Counted from the stretch's first letter, positions 1-13,249 are shown. The stretch is 64,000 bases of DNA from Thunnus maccoyii (GCF_910596095.1 NC_056534.1:11851490-11915489); one strand, 5' to 3'. Made by a program: numbers and translations. The notes: a model not told the origin generated them from the sequence alone.

Positions 1-3000
1 GCACTGAAAGGTTTTGTTCAATTCTTGGATTGTGCCTGATGAATTTTATTTTGCCCTTTACTGCAGAGAATGTGGCCAGACTCTCTGTCATTGTGACAAG
101 AATAGCATTATGCACCGAACAATGTTCCTAAACCCTCTTTTAGCTTTTCCCCTGAGAAATCAAAGCAAGCACGCAAAATAGTCTTTCAAATAAATGGACT
201 GAATACAGAAGATACTTAATGGTGACCAAGGAATAGTCCATTTCTGGGTGATTCACTATTTCAAGAATCTGAGGGTCAGATTTGTAAATTATTAATCCTG
301 CTTCTAGTTCAAGGGGAAATATTTCATGATCCAGAGAAAACACTAAGTGGTGAGCAAGGGGTATCATTAATGATAAATCACTAAAACGTTTTTATAGTTT
401 TATGGTGGTGGTATGTGTCTAGAAAGCTATTATTATTATTTCTTTTTGAAGGGAAGAAAAGGACTTTAATCTGACCTAAAAAGTTGAGAATTAACCCTTT
501 TGTCAATTCTGGTAGGTGCAGTTTGGACTTTAAAGTTGAACACTTGTGCAGCACAGTAAGATAAAAGTGAGGTTTACTCAGTGAGCGTTCAGAAAACAAG
601 TTGGCAAAGGGCTCTTAGTCAGCAAGAGCAAACAGGCCTAAAAGGCAAACAGGCAGGGACAAATCAAAAACAGGCAGACAGAAAAGGAAAAGCAGGCTGG
701 AGTACAGTGACAAAAGCTTTGATGATCTGGCAGAGGACTAGTTTGTGGGCAAGTACTATATATCCTGTATATTCTATAGCCAATTTGGAGGAAAGAACGG
801 CAGGTATGCTGGCAGGTGACAACTGTTATATGGAAAGGCAGGAACACAGAGGCCACTGCTGGACAGAGATGGGATCACTGTAACACATTCAATTTCTGGG
901 TTTCTTATCAATCTTGTAATTATTTGAAAAATTTCAGGACCAGTGTTGTAAATGATTGACTCTGCTTCTGGCCAAAGGCAAAGATGTGATAAACATGCTG
1001 CTCAGTTAAGTAAAAATAAGTCCTGTACTCATGTCTGTGCAGGATCTCACTGTACCCTCTTGTTGCAGACATGGCATATATTGATTTTTGGATATGGTGC
1101 CCCACATAGAAAAAATAAAATAAAATAAACAAATAAATACATTTTAGATTCTTTTTTGTGAAACCTGTCATGCATTAGGTAATTGTTGAAAAGTTTACAA
1201 GTGACACTGTATCTATGGTTCTATGATCACAAGCAAAACTCTTAATAGGCTGTTAAGAAAGGCTTTGTGTAAAGGCAGTCATTTCACACACTCTACTTCA
1301 CTTCTCACCTTTTCCACTTTAATAACATGCCAATTTTTCTAATTCCTCAACTTAGTTGTCTTATTGAGATCATAATCTCTCAAGAGAGACCTTTGTACGA
1401 GGAAAAACATATACAGTTTAAGCATGGACAAATAGAAGATCCTCTGATGGTGTAAAACAATTTATCAAAGTTTAAGCACTTCAGTTTGTTCAGCAGAATA
1501 CAATAACATTATTATACAATGTTATGAACTGACAAAATAATTTTCACTAGTTTCACTAAAATATGAAAACACAAGTAATGATAATATCTCAACACCATAT
1601 TACATCAACACATCATGTAAAGACACCTTTAAAAACACATTACTATGTCTTTAACTTGTAGCCCAAGTGTTCAATCTTCTGGTTTATAACTGCCATACAT
1701 GATGCATGTTACCAAGTGATCATAGCTCCATACTTAGGTCACATGATGACAACTGTGCACACTTTATTGACTGATCAAGACTGTGAGATGCAGTTGAAAG
1801 CTCAAGGAAGATAAAGCTCATAAGTGGACCATAATTTTGTCAAATTACCATTTCCAAGGTCAGGTGAACCACATGGTCAACACATACATTTGTATTGAAC
1901 TCTCAGGAGTTTCTCTCCCTTAGCTCAGATAAATCAAACTGATGTCAGGATGTCCTCCATCAAACTGTACCCTCCACATCCAAGATGTTAAGGATGTAAT
2001 AAGTCACCGTGATCACTCCGCATCAATTTATCGGTGCCTTGAACCTGAGCAACACAGGTAAAGACCATAAGAAACGATAATTGCCTTGCCATTACATCGA
2101 GGCACTAATCCTGCAGAGAAGCACTATGTATTGATTTAAGAGAGGCTGATGTAGTGGGCTGAAGCCCACAAGTTCTATTAAGTGGAGTGCAGGTGCACAG
2201 CCCCCACTGAGATTGAAGAGTAACCAGGTTTTGCCACCTCTAAAATTGATGCGCTTTCAGCTTTTAGGCTGGATTTACTGACTGAAATCTGATTTTCATA
2301 TCTATATTCCCACACGGGTCTCCCTTATTTAGCTGCACATGAATACGTCAAACATGGATCACATGCCTGGTTTAAAAATCAAGTTTCTGTTTCTGTAAGT
2401 AGAAAGGAAAGAGTGGGGGAAATCTATAGTGAGAGCACAAACAAACATTCTGTCTCAAGGATAAAGTGGGACCATGTTTATGCTTAGAGCAAGCATAACC
2501 ATGGTTACAATATCCACCATTCATAAGGGTCATTAAGGGCCCCTTTTCCCCATCATTGTACTTATAGTCCTGACATATATGTTTATTATATGAAATACAT
2601 GCTGGTTGGAGAGATATTTCATTATTTGACAGTTGCAACTTTGTTTGTGTCTGATGTTTGAGCAGAGCAGTAAGTCACTATGTCTATATTTTCAACGGTT
2701 TTTCACCCGCGCCACAGCCTCGAGGGATATTACAGTCCAAACATTCCAACTGTGAAATGGTTCCCACATGATTAAAAGGCAAGTAGTTAAATAATTATCT
2801 CCCCTGCAAAAGTCCTTTTGAACATTTCAAGGTTCAGGCCTTTTTTTTTTAGCACGCTGTGACTGATAGTAAACAATGCAAATATTTGCCCTCAGTTATC
2901 TTTCTCTGTTTTGAAGGCAGCGTTAAACGCAGTTGGTCACATAATACTTACCGTTCGTTCTAAATCAAGTCATAAACTACATTACATCATGGTGAGAAGG

Positions 3001-3241
3001 AGCGATGACTAATTGGTGTAAAGCCCCCAATTGTTAGAATCCACATGACCAGTTCAAGTTTAGTGCAAATGCTCTGCCTTCATTCAGTCCTCTCTGATAA
3101 ACTACCACGTTTCACAAGCATCATGTCCAAAATGTTGATTGTATAATTTATATATGCTGCATTTTGGCAAAATCTTCCATAGCAATGGTGTTCATTTATG
3201 CATATGCATGACACTCATATCTACATACAAATTAGACTGGA
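1..3241. other. Gene-free intergenic DNA, left edge
   Basis: I see no coding exon, RNA gene or intact transposon here. All open frames are under about 105 codons, with AT-driven composition and no recognisable family. Around 2155 there is a short perfect palindrome (GTGGGCT-GA-AGCCCAC), and at 2700-2730 a small CpG-containing patch. The block at about 1900-2350 is less AT-rich than its surroundings and could be a conserved non-coding element, but that would need an alignment. Confidence 0.5.
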
Positions 3242-3891
3242 AAAGGGACACATCATTCATATCTCCAGGTCTATATTTATATTCTGGAGCTCTACTGGAA
3301 TAACTTTGCATGATTTACATTTGATTTACAAAAAATTGCCAATTTATCTTATGCTGGCTCTTTATGCAGCCCCTCAGTTCAGCCTCTGGCTGAAACAGGC
3401 AGTTTTAGCTCCTGTCTCTTTAAGGCCGCCCTCCCAAAGAGCCCACTTTATTCTGATTGGCCAGATCTGGGAAGCTGCCCCTTAGCAGACTTCTAGTAGT
3501 AGGATTTCACTTCTTTTTGTTGTTCTTCACTCAAAATGGAAGCTTCTCAAATATATCTGTATGTGTTTGAGCCCAAATGCGATCTGAAATATGTGAATGG
3601 ACGATGTGGAACAAACTGAGCAAAAACCTTAGCAACAAAGACTACAGATTGGACGGCTGTTTGTGGGCATGCACGAACAATCTGACGTCATCATGAGGAG
3701 AAAGTAGAGATAAATTTGCAACTTAAGCGTTCTGAGCAGGTTGAAGCCTGGGCTTTTGACTCACAGGGAGCATTTTTACATATGTTAACCTCAAGTTTTG
3801 GAATTTTGACCATGTTTAACATAGACATCTGACACCATAAGAGAATAAAAATAACAGAAAATTGCAAAAAGCATGATATGTCTCCTTTAAA
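3242..3891. mobile_element. Non-autonomous inverted-repeat element (MITE-like) with CRE palindrome
   Basis: The two ends are imperfect inverted repeats. The left end reads about AAAGGGACACATCAT (from 3243). The reverse complement of the right end reads AAAGGAGACATATCAT (ending about 3891). The interior has no meaningful ORF and contains sequence I recognise as a common dispersed fish repeat (the stretch around 3370-3480 with CTCTTTAAGGC and CTGATTGGCCAG). A full CRE palindrome, TGACGTCA, sits at 3683-3690. The superfamily is not assigned, and the exact ends and target-site duplication are uncertain. Confidence 0.6.
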
Positions 3892-6560
3892 ACTGCTCCA
3901 AAATCTCAAATTTAGAAGTTGAATACATGATTGAAACATTGACTATGTTTGAACACTTAACTTGCTTTAGTCTTTACAACCAAATTAGCACTATATTGGT
4001 TCTGAATATAATAAATGTGTTTCATGATTCTCTTAACATATTTCCTCATATTAAGGCTTCTTCATTACATTAAATGTTCAGGTCATTGTGACCAGTCAGG
4101 AAGTTTTCAAAATCAAGAGTCCTCTGAGCAGCATTCTGGGACAAGATTGAATTCAGCTTCATGAATACACACATAACCGTATTTAGAGCAGTTTACCCAG
4201 CATTTAAGTTAGTCATTTTTACTTTTTGTTGTTTCATGTTTTTAAAATAAGAAAAAAAAAACTGTCTCAAACACTGCCTATTCTTACATGCAGATGAGCT
4301 ATCTACAAAATGTCAAACAGAGAAAGTGTAGTAGTTGTTTTCCACAGCTTTATTAAACCCAAACCATAAATATGGCACAGCAGCGTCTGTACTAATTATG
4401 ATGAATACTGAGGCAGAGAAGTAGCCAACCAGCAGGCAGAAAGACTATTAGCTCTGGCTGTGAGAGAGCAGTGTGGTAATACTCGTCTAATTTGACTACA
4501 CACACTGGCAGCCCTGCGCATGTGAGAAGGAAGGACAATGCTTTATCGTTATCTGCATGCAAATTTGCGTCAGCTGTGACCAAAGTTTAATCATGATCAC
4601 CTCATTCACATTCATAAGAGACTCCTTGTCCCTGAAGATAAACAGATAAAGACTGAAGTACACACTCGACGAGGCGTCCTTTAAGTGAAAACTGCACATT
4701 CATATGAATAGAGAATACCTTCACTTTTCATTGTATCTGAAACTGGTCTAATTAGTGTCTTGATTAAAAACCTGCAAAAGATCTGACCATACACAGTCTC
4801 CATAGATAGATGTTACATGTCTTCACATCTGAATAGACAAGCCTCTTTAAGTAAGTAAGTTTTTAATTTGACTGTTGGAAAATGTTTGTGGAGGCCATTT
4901 GTCAATAATCTAAATCAAAAGTCAATGAAACTTAGAATCAAAGGACCATTGATGCACCATGGGATGTGATGTACGCAGCAGGCAAATATAGGTCCTTGTT
5001 CTTGAAGTTTATTTATCGACTGCAAGCAAGCAAACAAAAGAATGAAGAAATCATGGCTCCTGCTGTCTCTATTGCCCTGGTAAAAAACTACAGATCCTCA
5101 CAGTATGCATGCTGATCCTATATCTTCCCACCCACCTACTGTATATAACCTGAGGTGCCCATAGTATTACCCAATCCTCACAAAATAACATAAAATATAA
5201 AATATACTAGTAAACTAAAACTAAATATGCTAAACAAGCAAATAGTCAAACTAAACAAATAACTAGCAAAATACAATACTATCAAAATTGAGTCTAAATA
5301 AAGTAAATATCTAGAATAATAAGGCAAACAACAAACAAACCAATAAATAGCTTCTACAGTCTTGATGTATAGTAATATTATTTTTAAGGACAACTGTGTT
5401 ATTATGTCCTCATTCTGATGCAAACTAGCAGTGACACCTTAGTGTTTACCAAAAATGTTGTTAAGGTACATAATAAAACCTCAACCTTAGCTGAATTCCT
5501 GTGGAAGCCTTTTCAATGAATGTTTATCTGCATGATTAATATAACTCAGGAGAAAAAGTATAACTGCACAGTGAAAAATAGAGTAAACATCTTTGTAACA
5601 TGGACAGTGGTTTGCAGCTTTGTAGAGAACAGGGGACATTTGCTCAATAATTTTATTTAATAGGCTATGATTAAGTATCCCTGACATAAGGGCTCTGTGC
5701 AGCTTAGCATATGAATGTCTCTGCTGTTCAGAATGATGAATGTGCTGTCGTCCTCTACAGACTCTTTGTATGAGCCATGAAAACTCTTGCAGGTATTTAG
5801 GTATGCTCCAGTCATTTCAGATATCACTGGAGAACGATTCTATTTAGCTCGAGGAGATCAATAATCAGTCACTACTCTGTGCTGTCATGTTCAGTTATGG
5901 GTGCAGAGCATGTTGTTGTTTAGTGCAGTGACTGGGCAGTTTTACGTAATTTATAGAACATGAGTTGAGACAATGAATTCTATAACCCTGCTATGATTAA
6001 GATCAATAAAGCATGAAACTAGAAAACAGATTCAGACTTCCATGCACTGACTTTTCAGTGAAAAGGACATTGTGCAAGAATGAAATGATTATGAAGAATA
6101 GACTTTTCATTCTCATTACATTTAGATAGTCACATTTTCTGCTACGTTAATCTGGTGAAATTCTCATTAATCATGAATCAGTTAATCATGATAAACTGGT
6201 CACAACACAACACAGAAATGTTCTGTAATTTCTGAACTTCTTTTAAAAAACAGAGATACAAGTTAAAATTAACCTAAATGTTTTAATTTGGATAAAAGTT
6301 ACATTTATGCTAAAGGCTCCTGCTATTTCATCAGTAGCTTTAAACCATTTACATAACTAACAACGGGAAAAACATCAAAGGAAGCTATGTTTATGTTCAG
6401 GTTTATTGAAATAATTCAGTCCTCTAGAATTCGGTAGACTCCACAGTGTCTAAAACTATGTCATAAAATGGGTGTGAACATCTACAGAATCCTCTTTGTA
6501 ACTGCGCATAATAATTAGAGGATCCTCTTTCAAGCTGCTATGATAAATATTCTATTTTAT
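3892..6560. other. Gene-free intergenic DNA, AT-rich
   Basis: No exon-like sequence is visible. 5160-5430 is A/C-rich low-complexity sequence (recurring AAACTAAA and CAAACAA units). The remainder is unremarkable AT-rich DNA with short random open frames. Confidence 0.5.
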
Positions 6561-6569
6561 TAACAATCA

Positions 6570-6860
6570 ATCACTAGTCACTACTTGTATGTGAAGGGAG
6601 TCTCACAAGTGATGAATCCACAGATAGTTATCACCCTACTCTGCAGTTGTCTGCTCTATGGACCGTTTAAATGTCTTTTAGCTCATTGTTTGGGTTTTAT
6701 GGACGCAATGTTAATGTTTTGGTTCACTCTCACTGCTTTCCTCAGTGTCATTGAAACGGACAAAGTTAGAAATTAGCTGGGGAACACTGGAGAATTTAGC
6801 CGCTAAAGAGTCTGTACCAGTAATATTTAATTATTGCCTCTTCAGGGTTTTTTGGGGCAA
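6570..6860. repeat. Left part of a dispersed repeat, split by a retroelement
   Basis: This stretch resembles 38550-38810: both carry CTCTATGGA, TGTTTTGGTTCAC.CTCACTG, GACAAAGTTAG, and TAGC.GCTAAAGAG in the same order. Its continuation, found at 38840-39060 in the other copy, reappears here only after about 2.7 kb, at 9565-9780. The Gypsy-like sequence between them therefore looks like a later insertion. Similarity is moderate by eye. Confidence 0.5.
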
Positions 6861-6869
6861 CTGTGGTGG

Positions 6870-9560
6870 CATTTGTAAATGGCTGAAAAGGATCAGCTAG
6901 CTGACCATTATGGCATTGTTGTTGTAGAGAAAAGTGATAAAGATGAGATTAGAAAAGGGATTTTGTTGTTTTTGTTTGAGCAAGGTGTGTTACAGAAGAG
7001 TGAGTTTTGTCTGGATGCAGCAGAGTCAGCGCCCGTGCCGGTGTCTGCGTCTGCAGTTTGGCTTTTGGCCAGCAAAAAGAGTTGTTAGCTATGCAGTTTG
7101 AGCAGGAGAAGTTACACTTAAACGTGGACATGGAGGATAAGGAAATGGACAGGGAGAAGCAACTTGAGCTGGAGAAACTTTGGCAGATGGGTAAAGAGAA
7201 AGAGAAGCAACTTGAGGTGGAAAAGCAGCTTGAATTGGAGAAAATTCAGAATTGGAAAAACGAAATTGAGAGCAGTCCAAGTTACAATTAATCAGAGAGG
7301 GTAAGCTTCCTCGGGGAGGCGGGTCTAGTACAGAGGATTCTGCTTCTGTTGGTTCTGTAGCAGGTGTTGCTGATGTTGTTGCTAATCTGTGTTTGGTGCC
7401 AAAGTTTAATGAGCGAGACCCTGACGCTTTTTTCACTCTTTCTGAATGTGTTGCAGATGCAAAAAATTGGCCAGATTTGGACAGAGTGTTGATGCTTCAG
7501 TGTGTCCTCACTGGGAGAGCTCAGGAGGCTTATTCAGCTATATGCAGCTATATGCATATTCAGCTGAGGATGATTTGGATTATGATATGGTGAAGTCAGC
7601 TGTATAAAGGGCGATAAGCAAACAAATTTGGCATCCCATTTCACCATTGGTGCGCAGCTGCGAAAGTTGATACTCTTGACAGTCTTTGTGAGCTGATTGT
7701 GCTAGAACAGTTTAAAAACGCTATCCCTCAACGCATTGCCACTTATGTAAATGAGCAGAAGCCTTCCACAGCACTTAAAGCAGCTGAATTAGCTGGTGTT
7801 TTTGTTTTGATGCAAGAGTTGTTCTTCAGAGATGCACTCTTGGGGTTATTGGAAAAGTGGAGATGAAAACGGTGGGAACTCTTGTGGTGGTGCAAAATTT
7901 TCACCTTGATCCTCTACTGTTTTGGAGCAGAGGCCGTTTCGTGTGGATTTAAGTACTGGTTCTGGTTCAGGTCTGTTTCCCAAAACTGGTTCTGGTTTTG
8001 AGCCCTTCATTGCTGACGCTGTCATTGGTTGGTAGTGAGGAGCATGTACAGATTAAGCTGTTGCTTGACACAAGTGCTAAACACTTGTTTATTGTGGAGT
8101 CACAATACAATACAGAACTGATGACGTATGGAGTTGGGCTTAATTCCTGTGCTGTGCCATTATATTATGCTGGATTGTGAGCTGATACTGGGTGTTGTTC
8201 CTGTCAGGTTGTGCCCTGCGTTGCCACTTGATGATGTTATGATTTTGGGCAACAGCCTGGCTGGTAGTGCTGTGTGGACCAATGTGCCATAGTCTCCTGT
8301 GGTTATTTCCAAACCGCTAGTGTCTGGGGAGCTGGATGAGCGTGGTCCTGTGCTGTTTCTTTTGGTCTTGGTTAAAGTGTGATGTATTCAAGTATGCTAG
8401 GATGTGGCATACATGCAAGCTCGCTGAAGAACCGAGTCAGCTCATTGAACCTGCTCTGTCTTGTCCCATTCCAACCATTAGCCAGCTGTCTGGGCATTGG
8501 ATCTCTCATTGTGAAGTGGCACGAAAAGACTTGGAAGTTACACAGGCTGATGTGGAAAATCTTTCTCCTGCACTTTGTGTTTGCCGATCCTGAGGGTCCT
8601 GTTGGGAGTGTGGATGGTGAGAGGGACCTAATGATCCTGATGTTCCCGTTACATGTGATAGGCTAAACAATTCTTATTTAGCTCTGCAGGATGGGATCTA
8701 TCACCGGCTGATAAAGCCTCAGGCCCTCCAGCTGCTGGTCAAACTCTTTGTTCCAGTTGGGGTTGGGTAGTCGGCCCCACTGCATTAAATGAGGGAGTGT
8801 TGTTTTTTTTGTAAATCATTTCTGTTTTATTTTGTGATTTGTTTGGGTTTTGATTTAGTTTGCCATTTCATCCTGGGTTTTTTTTTGGATTGCTCATGCC
8901 TCACCTGTTGTCTTTTTTTTTTTTTCCTCTCAGGTACCAGGGTTGCTGAGGATGGGCAAGTAGCAATCCAGGGGCAGGATGGGGGTCATGTGTTTTTTCT
9001 TTGTTTTCTTTCTTTCTTTGTGATTATGTGATTAGTTTAAGTTGGGTTTGCGGTGATCCTGTTGGGACCCCGTCTTAAGCGTGGGGCCAGGAGTGTGTGT
9101 GTTTGTGTGTGTGTGATGACGCCTGCTGTCATCTTTGTTTGGCCTTGTGATTTACCTGTCTGCTCTGTTGCTGCAGGTGTTCGTTAGGACGGCTGGCCAC
9201 ATCTGAGGGCCCACGGTGTGGCCAGGTTATTAACACCGGGCTGCAGCTGAGGCTGTGCTCTCCCCCTCCTCCGACTGCTTGTTGCTGCTGCTGCTGTCTG
9301 CAGCTCTCTGCTCTTCCCTCCACATTTTTGGTTTGATTTAGTTATGCTGCCTTAGTTATTTATTTCGCTTTTATGCACCTTCCAACATCCCCCTACACAC
9401 ACACCACCCATGCATCACATACACCACTGATCCCAGTGACATCCACAGCCCCATATTGTAAATATTTAGTCAGTTTTTTAAATTTGATTTAATGAATTAT
9501 ATTTTGTCAACTCTTGAATATGGTGTGTCTCCTATTTGTTGTGGCCACTTGAACCAGGTC
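6870..9560 (+). mobile_element. Decayed Gypsy/Ty3-like LTR retroelement (gag and protease remnants)
   Basis: Three remnants lie in order. At 6879-7270 there is an N-terminal gag-like segment followed by a Glu/Lys/Leu coiled coil with recurrent KQLELEK units. At 7393-7590 a SCAN-like gag segment carries the motifs FNERDPDAFF and LQCVLTGRAQEAY, typical of fish Gypsy gag. At 8020-8280 an aspartic-protease-like segment has LLDTSA where D-[ST]-G-A is expected, then LPLDD and ILGN. Stops and frame changes separate the pieces, no reverse transcriptase or integrase is recognisable, and no clear flanking LTR pair was seen. The copy is dead. It lies about 2 kb upstream of the inferred receptor promoter. 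Confidence 0.65.
7393..7593 (+). pseudogene. gag SCAN-like fragment of Gypsy-like element
   Basis: A 66-codon open stretch begins with the conserved block VPKFNERDPDAFF and continues with a helix-rich region containing LQCVLTGRAQEAY. This matches the SCAN-like gag of fish Gypsy elements. The frame then breaks, with the continuation (KSAVL/AYELVPEA-type region in relatives) not intact. It is a fossil coding fragment, not a host gene. Confidence 0.6.
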
Positions 9561-9564
9561 ATAA

Positions 9565-9870
9565 CAGAGGAGAGTGAATATTTGACTTACATTTGCCAGG
9601 TTGGGCAGAAACAGACTCCAAACAAATGAATGAATGTGTAAATATACGACTCTTTGCTAACAAGTTCGCTTTATCAACTTAAAAGGTGGTTATATGCCAA
9701 TGTTGTGTTTACAACTTGTTTCCATTGCCCCTAAGTGGCCAAAATAGTCAATTAATGCAGGTTGAAAGACTTCTGTGCTCTTTAAGCACCGGCTACCAGT
9801 TGCCAGTTGCTACTAGTTGAATGTTTTACCCCATTTACTACAAATTACATAAACTTTACATCACAGGTAG
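9565..9870. repeat. Right part of the dispersed repeat interrupted at 6860
   Basis: The sequence GAGAGTGAATA..TGA.CTTACATT.GCC and the later TTTGCTAA..AGTT and AAGTGGCCAAAA blocks match 38853-39040 in order and spacing. Together with 6570-6860 it forms one older element. Confidence 0.5.
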
Positions 9871-11600
9871 CCATTTTGCAAACTGTGCTGCAGTGTGTTA
9901 AGAATTTTTTTGTAATGATTTTTTATTGATGAATATACAGGCAAAGCACAATTGGATGGTGCATATATGAGATGAAAACGTTTGTTCTCTAACATTTTTC
10001 AACAATAACAAAAACAAAATGCAAACAACAAAATAGGAGAAAAAAGAAAGAAAGAACAGTAATGCTCAGTAAAACCGTACAATTAACATTCCCTTGAAAT
10101 ACCAATGACAGCACAAGAGAATTTTAAAATGTACTTTTTCTATTCCAGACTTTGGATTTCCATTCATTTCTTTGGTATGGTATGAAAACCTGTTATCACT
10201 CTTCATAGTTGAGTTGTGTAATCCATCACAGTGAATGTTGAGTCTATATTAAAGTCACTATACTTTGGTAAGATCATGAATGCAAAACAATAGCTGCCTG
10301 CAATGGAAGGAGAAATACATCAAAAAATTATGTAGTATACATTTGAAAACATACATTGTAGTGGAAGAGCTGAAACCTTAAAATACTCTCAAAACCTTTC
10401 TTGTGCTGACATTCATGTTATAACAAGGATCTCAGTAAAGGCTGCTCCACCTCCTATAGGGGAAACTCTTAACATGCGCATCTATTCAGGGTTTCCTGGT
10501 TTTTCTCATTACTTCACCATCTGTTTAGTTGCACTATGGACAAAGTGGTTTTTGCCAAGGAGACTGCAAGTAACTCAATTTCCAATGGCCACATGCTGTC
10601 GTGCTTTATAACACTGGTAATCAAATTATCACCCCAATTATCAGCCAGAGGCTAAACAGTTTGATACTGGTTAGTGACCCTGTACCATTTTTAAGTGCAA
10701 ACTCTCAGAGTCATTGACATTATTATAAAATGTCTAGCTTACTTCATAAAGTCTCCAGTAATGACATTTGAGTAGATCATTGGGTATCAGGATTAAACCT
10801 GCTGAGCTCCAGTTGGTGATGACTGAATTTTACCTGCATCGTGTCAAAATCATGCTTCACCATTCCTGTAGAATAACCTTGTAATCAGTTTTTGCTTTTG
10901 ATTCATATTGATGATGCTGTAAATTGTTGATGACGGCAGACTCGCACATTTCTTACAGATCTTGTAAGAGTTACTGTGCCTGTATGTTAAAGGTCACACT
11001 TTTGATAAATTTTTATATCATAGGCTGACCTTATAAGTATGCTGAGTTATGTGGTTTTTATTTCAGTGTGTAATTTTCAAGTCAGTGCTCAAAAAGTGGT
11101 AAAAAAGCAAATGCAACCTTGAGCACACAAGTATACAGTTTTTAACTCCTCCTCTGCAGTCAATTGTATTCTGCAGATCACATTGTGTTTGCTCTGTCCA
11201 CTGCGGATTGCTAAACTTACAATGAGAGTGTGATTTCAACATCTTGGGCTCATTTTTTTATTCCAACCTAACATGTGAAGGAAGTTGTGTTGTTTTGTGT
11301 TGTTATAATCAGCTGAAAATTGTGTTCAAACCCTTGATCCTGCACACAAAGGACCCAACTGGTCAGGCTCTGTGCGCTCCTAACTGATGAATTTGTCTGC
11401 AGAGGCACACCAGAGCAAAACAACAGAAAACATTTTAGTACTTGTTTTGATTTCAGTACTTTTGGTTATGTTGAAAAGATTTCTCAATTTGACATGAGAG
11501 CAGGGTGTTCCCACACAGTAGGACATGAGATTTGAATACAAATGCTCAATATAGCCTTGCTTCACATCTTTCTGCAACACTGTTGGCACAGGGAGGCGAA
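9871..11600. other. Gene-free flank upstream of the receptor
   Basis: I see no exon. 9900-10080 is A/T-rich with a purine-rich AGAAAGAAAGAA stretch. 10980-11240 is a non-repetitive AT-rich block that could hold distal regulatory sequence. Nothing more can be supported. Confidence 0.4.
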
Positions 11601-12007
11601 AATATGACATTTGCCTTTCCAGCACGCGTGGATGTCGAGTAGATGCGTACTCGCTCAGAATGAAGCGCATCAGAAATTCTCTGTTTGAGAATGTTGGTCT
11701 GGGAAAGACGCGTTTCCTCCCTGTTACTTAACCCGCCTCATCTGTCGGTCTCTCAGAGTCTCACAGGGCAGGTAATGCGCCCTTAATGCCAAACTCAGGA
11801 GGCTGCAGTGCGCACTGGCAAATGTTGCGCGCTTCGATATTGCGCGCACGCTGTTCCTCCCTGAGAAAGATTATCCTATGATTTATATTCTTTTGTTTTT
11901 CTGGATATCACAGGGACGAGAAGACGCGCGTTAAAATATATGGTTAATTTTTTACTGGAGGAAGAAACAATGAGAGGAATCTAAAACATCTCATTCTGCA
12001 GATTGAG
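11600..12007 (+). promoter_or_regulatory. Probable promoter and non-coding exon 1 of the Y2-type receptor
   Basis: Unlike its AT-rich surroundings this stretch contains many CpG dinucleotides (for example GCGCGCACGC near 11840 and GACGCGCG near 11923). It ends in a strong 5' splice site, GAG|GTGAGT, with the intron starting at 12008. Vertebrate NPY2R genes have a non-coding first exon joined to a single coding exon just before the start codon, and a good 3' splice site lies at 13225. The transcription start cannot be placed. The predicted leader contains a five-codon upstream ORF, 11970-11984. Confidence 0.55.
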
Positions 12008-13225
12008 GTGAGTGGATCTTAATCTGAGGAATAAGCTTTATGAAAATTAATTTGACATGATCCGCTGATCTGCATTTGATCTTTTGAACCGGACAGTTTT
12101 CTAGTGTGTAAAAAAAAGCTGCAGCCTGCTGTTGCACTGTCACCCTGAAAACGGACCCATGACATGTTTTTTTTTTACTTGCATATGTGTTAAATCCTTG
12201 ATAAGATAATTATCACAAGCTGGGACTCAGAGAAAACTGAATTTAAGGTTCAAAGAATTGAAGGATTTGCCTTTAACTTCTAAGTTCTAAGTTTAGACAT
12301 AGCTACAAATGTAAGATTTTCAAAGTCTAGCACGTTTGCTGTTTCTTGATAATCAATTAAATATTGGTGTGACCCGAAGGATCACTGCAGCGTTTAGCAA
12401 TCAAGGAGAAAATGTGGCTGTGGTTCATGCATTCACCGTGTTTTCCCAAAAGCTTTTTAAAGGGTGCATGTATAAAAGGACGTGTATTGTGATGGTCGAA
12501 CTTAATATCTAAAAACACAAACAGCAGTGTCGCAAACACAGCATCAAGACATGAATTGATGATTGTCATCAGGTGGCAGTAATTGTAGTTTTAGAGCTGC
12601 TGATAGAGTTTTTTGTGACATAAGGCAACTCCATTTACATGGACACAGCCGTGAATAGGAAAATGTGCCAATATTGTTGTAAAATCATAATGTATGCTGT
12701 CAGGGTCAGAGAGGGTCCAAAGCTATTGTTCACTGTCTGTGGGGGAGTTGCATGATTTGTCTCCTGAAGGCAGGATCTGCAGTCTGTCTCTGTGATGTTC
12801 AGCTCAATTTAACAAGACTTGTAAAATTTACAAATTGTAACATTAAAGATGTGACAATGTTGGTTCTGGTTTCTGGCGGAATATGAAATATATAAAATAT
12901 ATTCAATACACCCATCTCATCTTATGTTTCTGTATGTGTGGATTTGACATTTATATTGTAAGTCATAGTTAATCAAGTTATTTAGTAGTTTTCACTCATA
13001 ATTGAAATAAATGCCATAAGAATCCCAACGTATATTTAAAACACTGACTTTGAAAAGCTGCTTTTCATTTGCTGAAATTGTGTTTCATTTTATAGACACA
13101 AAGTGAGGAAATATTGAAAAACTTGTGGCAGATTTCTGTCTATTGATTCATAGAAAATGAAACTCACTTTGTCTGGGTCACAGCGTGATTAAGCATTGCT
13201 CAAATTGATGTCCATCTTTTCACAG
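12008..13225 (+). other. Inferred 5'-UTR intron of the Y2-type receptor
   Basis: The proposed intron begins GTGAGT and ends TTTTCACAG. The acceptor lies 24 bases before the chosen start codon at 13250. The interior shows no exon or transposon. Intron 1 immediately upstream of the coding exon fits the known structure of NPY2R. Confidence 0.55.
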
Positions 13226-13249
13226 ATTGACTTATGGGGGCTGTTAGCC

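Noticed and set aside
7089..7436. 115-codon minus-strand open frame
   Set aside because: It is an antisense shadow of the gag coiled-coil region.
13196..13249. In-frame upstream extension of the receptor (18 extra residues)
   Set aside because: It spans the 3' splice site TTTTCACAG at 13225 and has no family similarity. ATG 13250 has a better context and matches the family start position.
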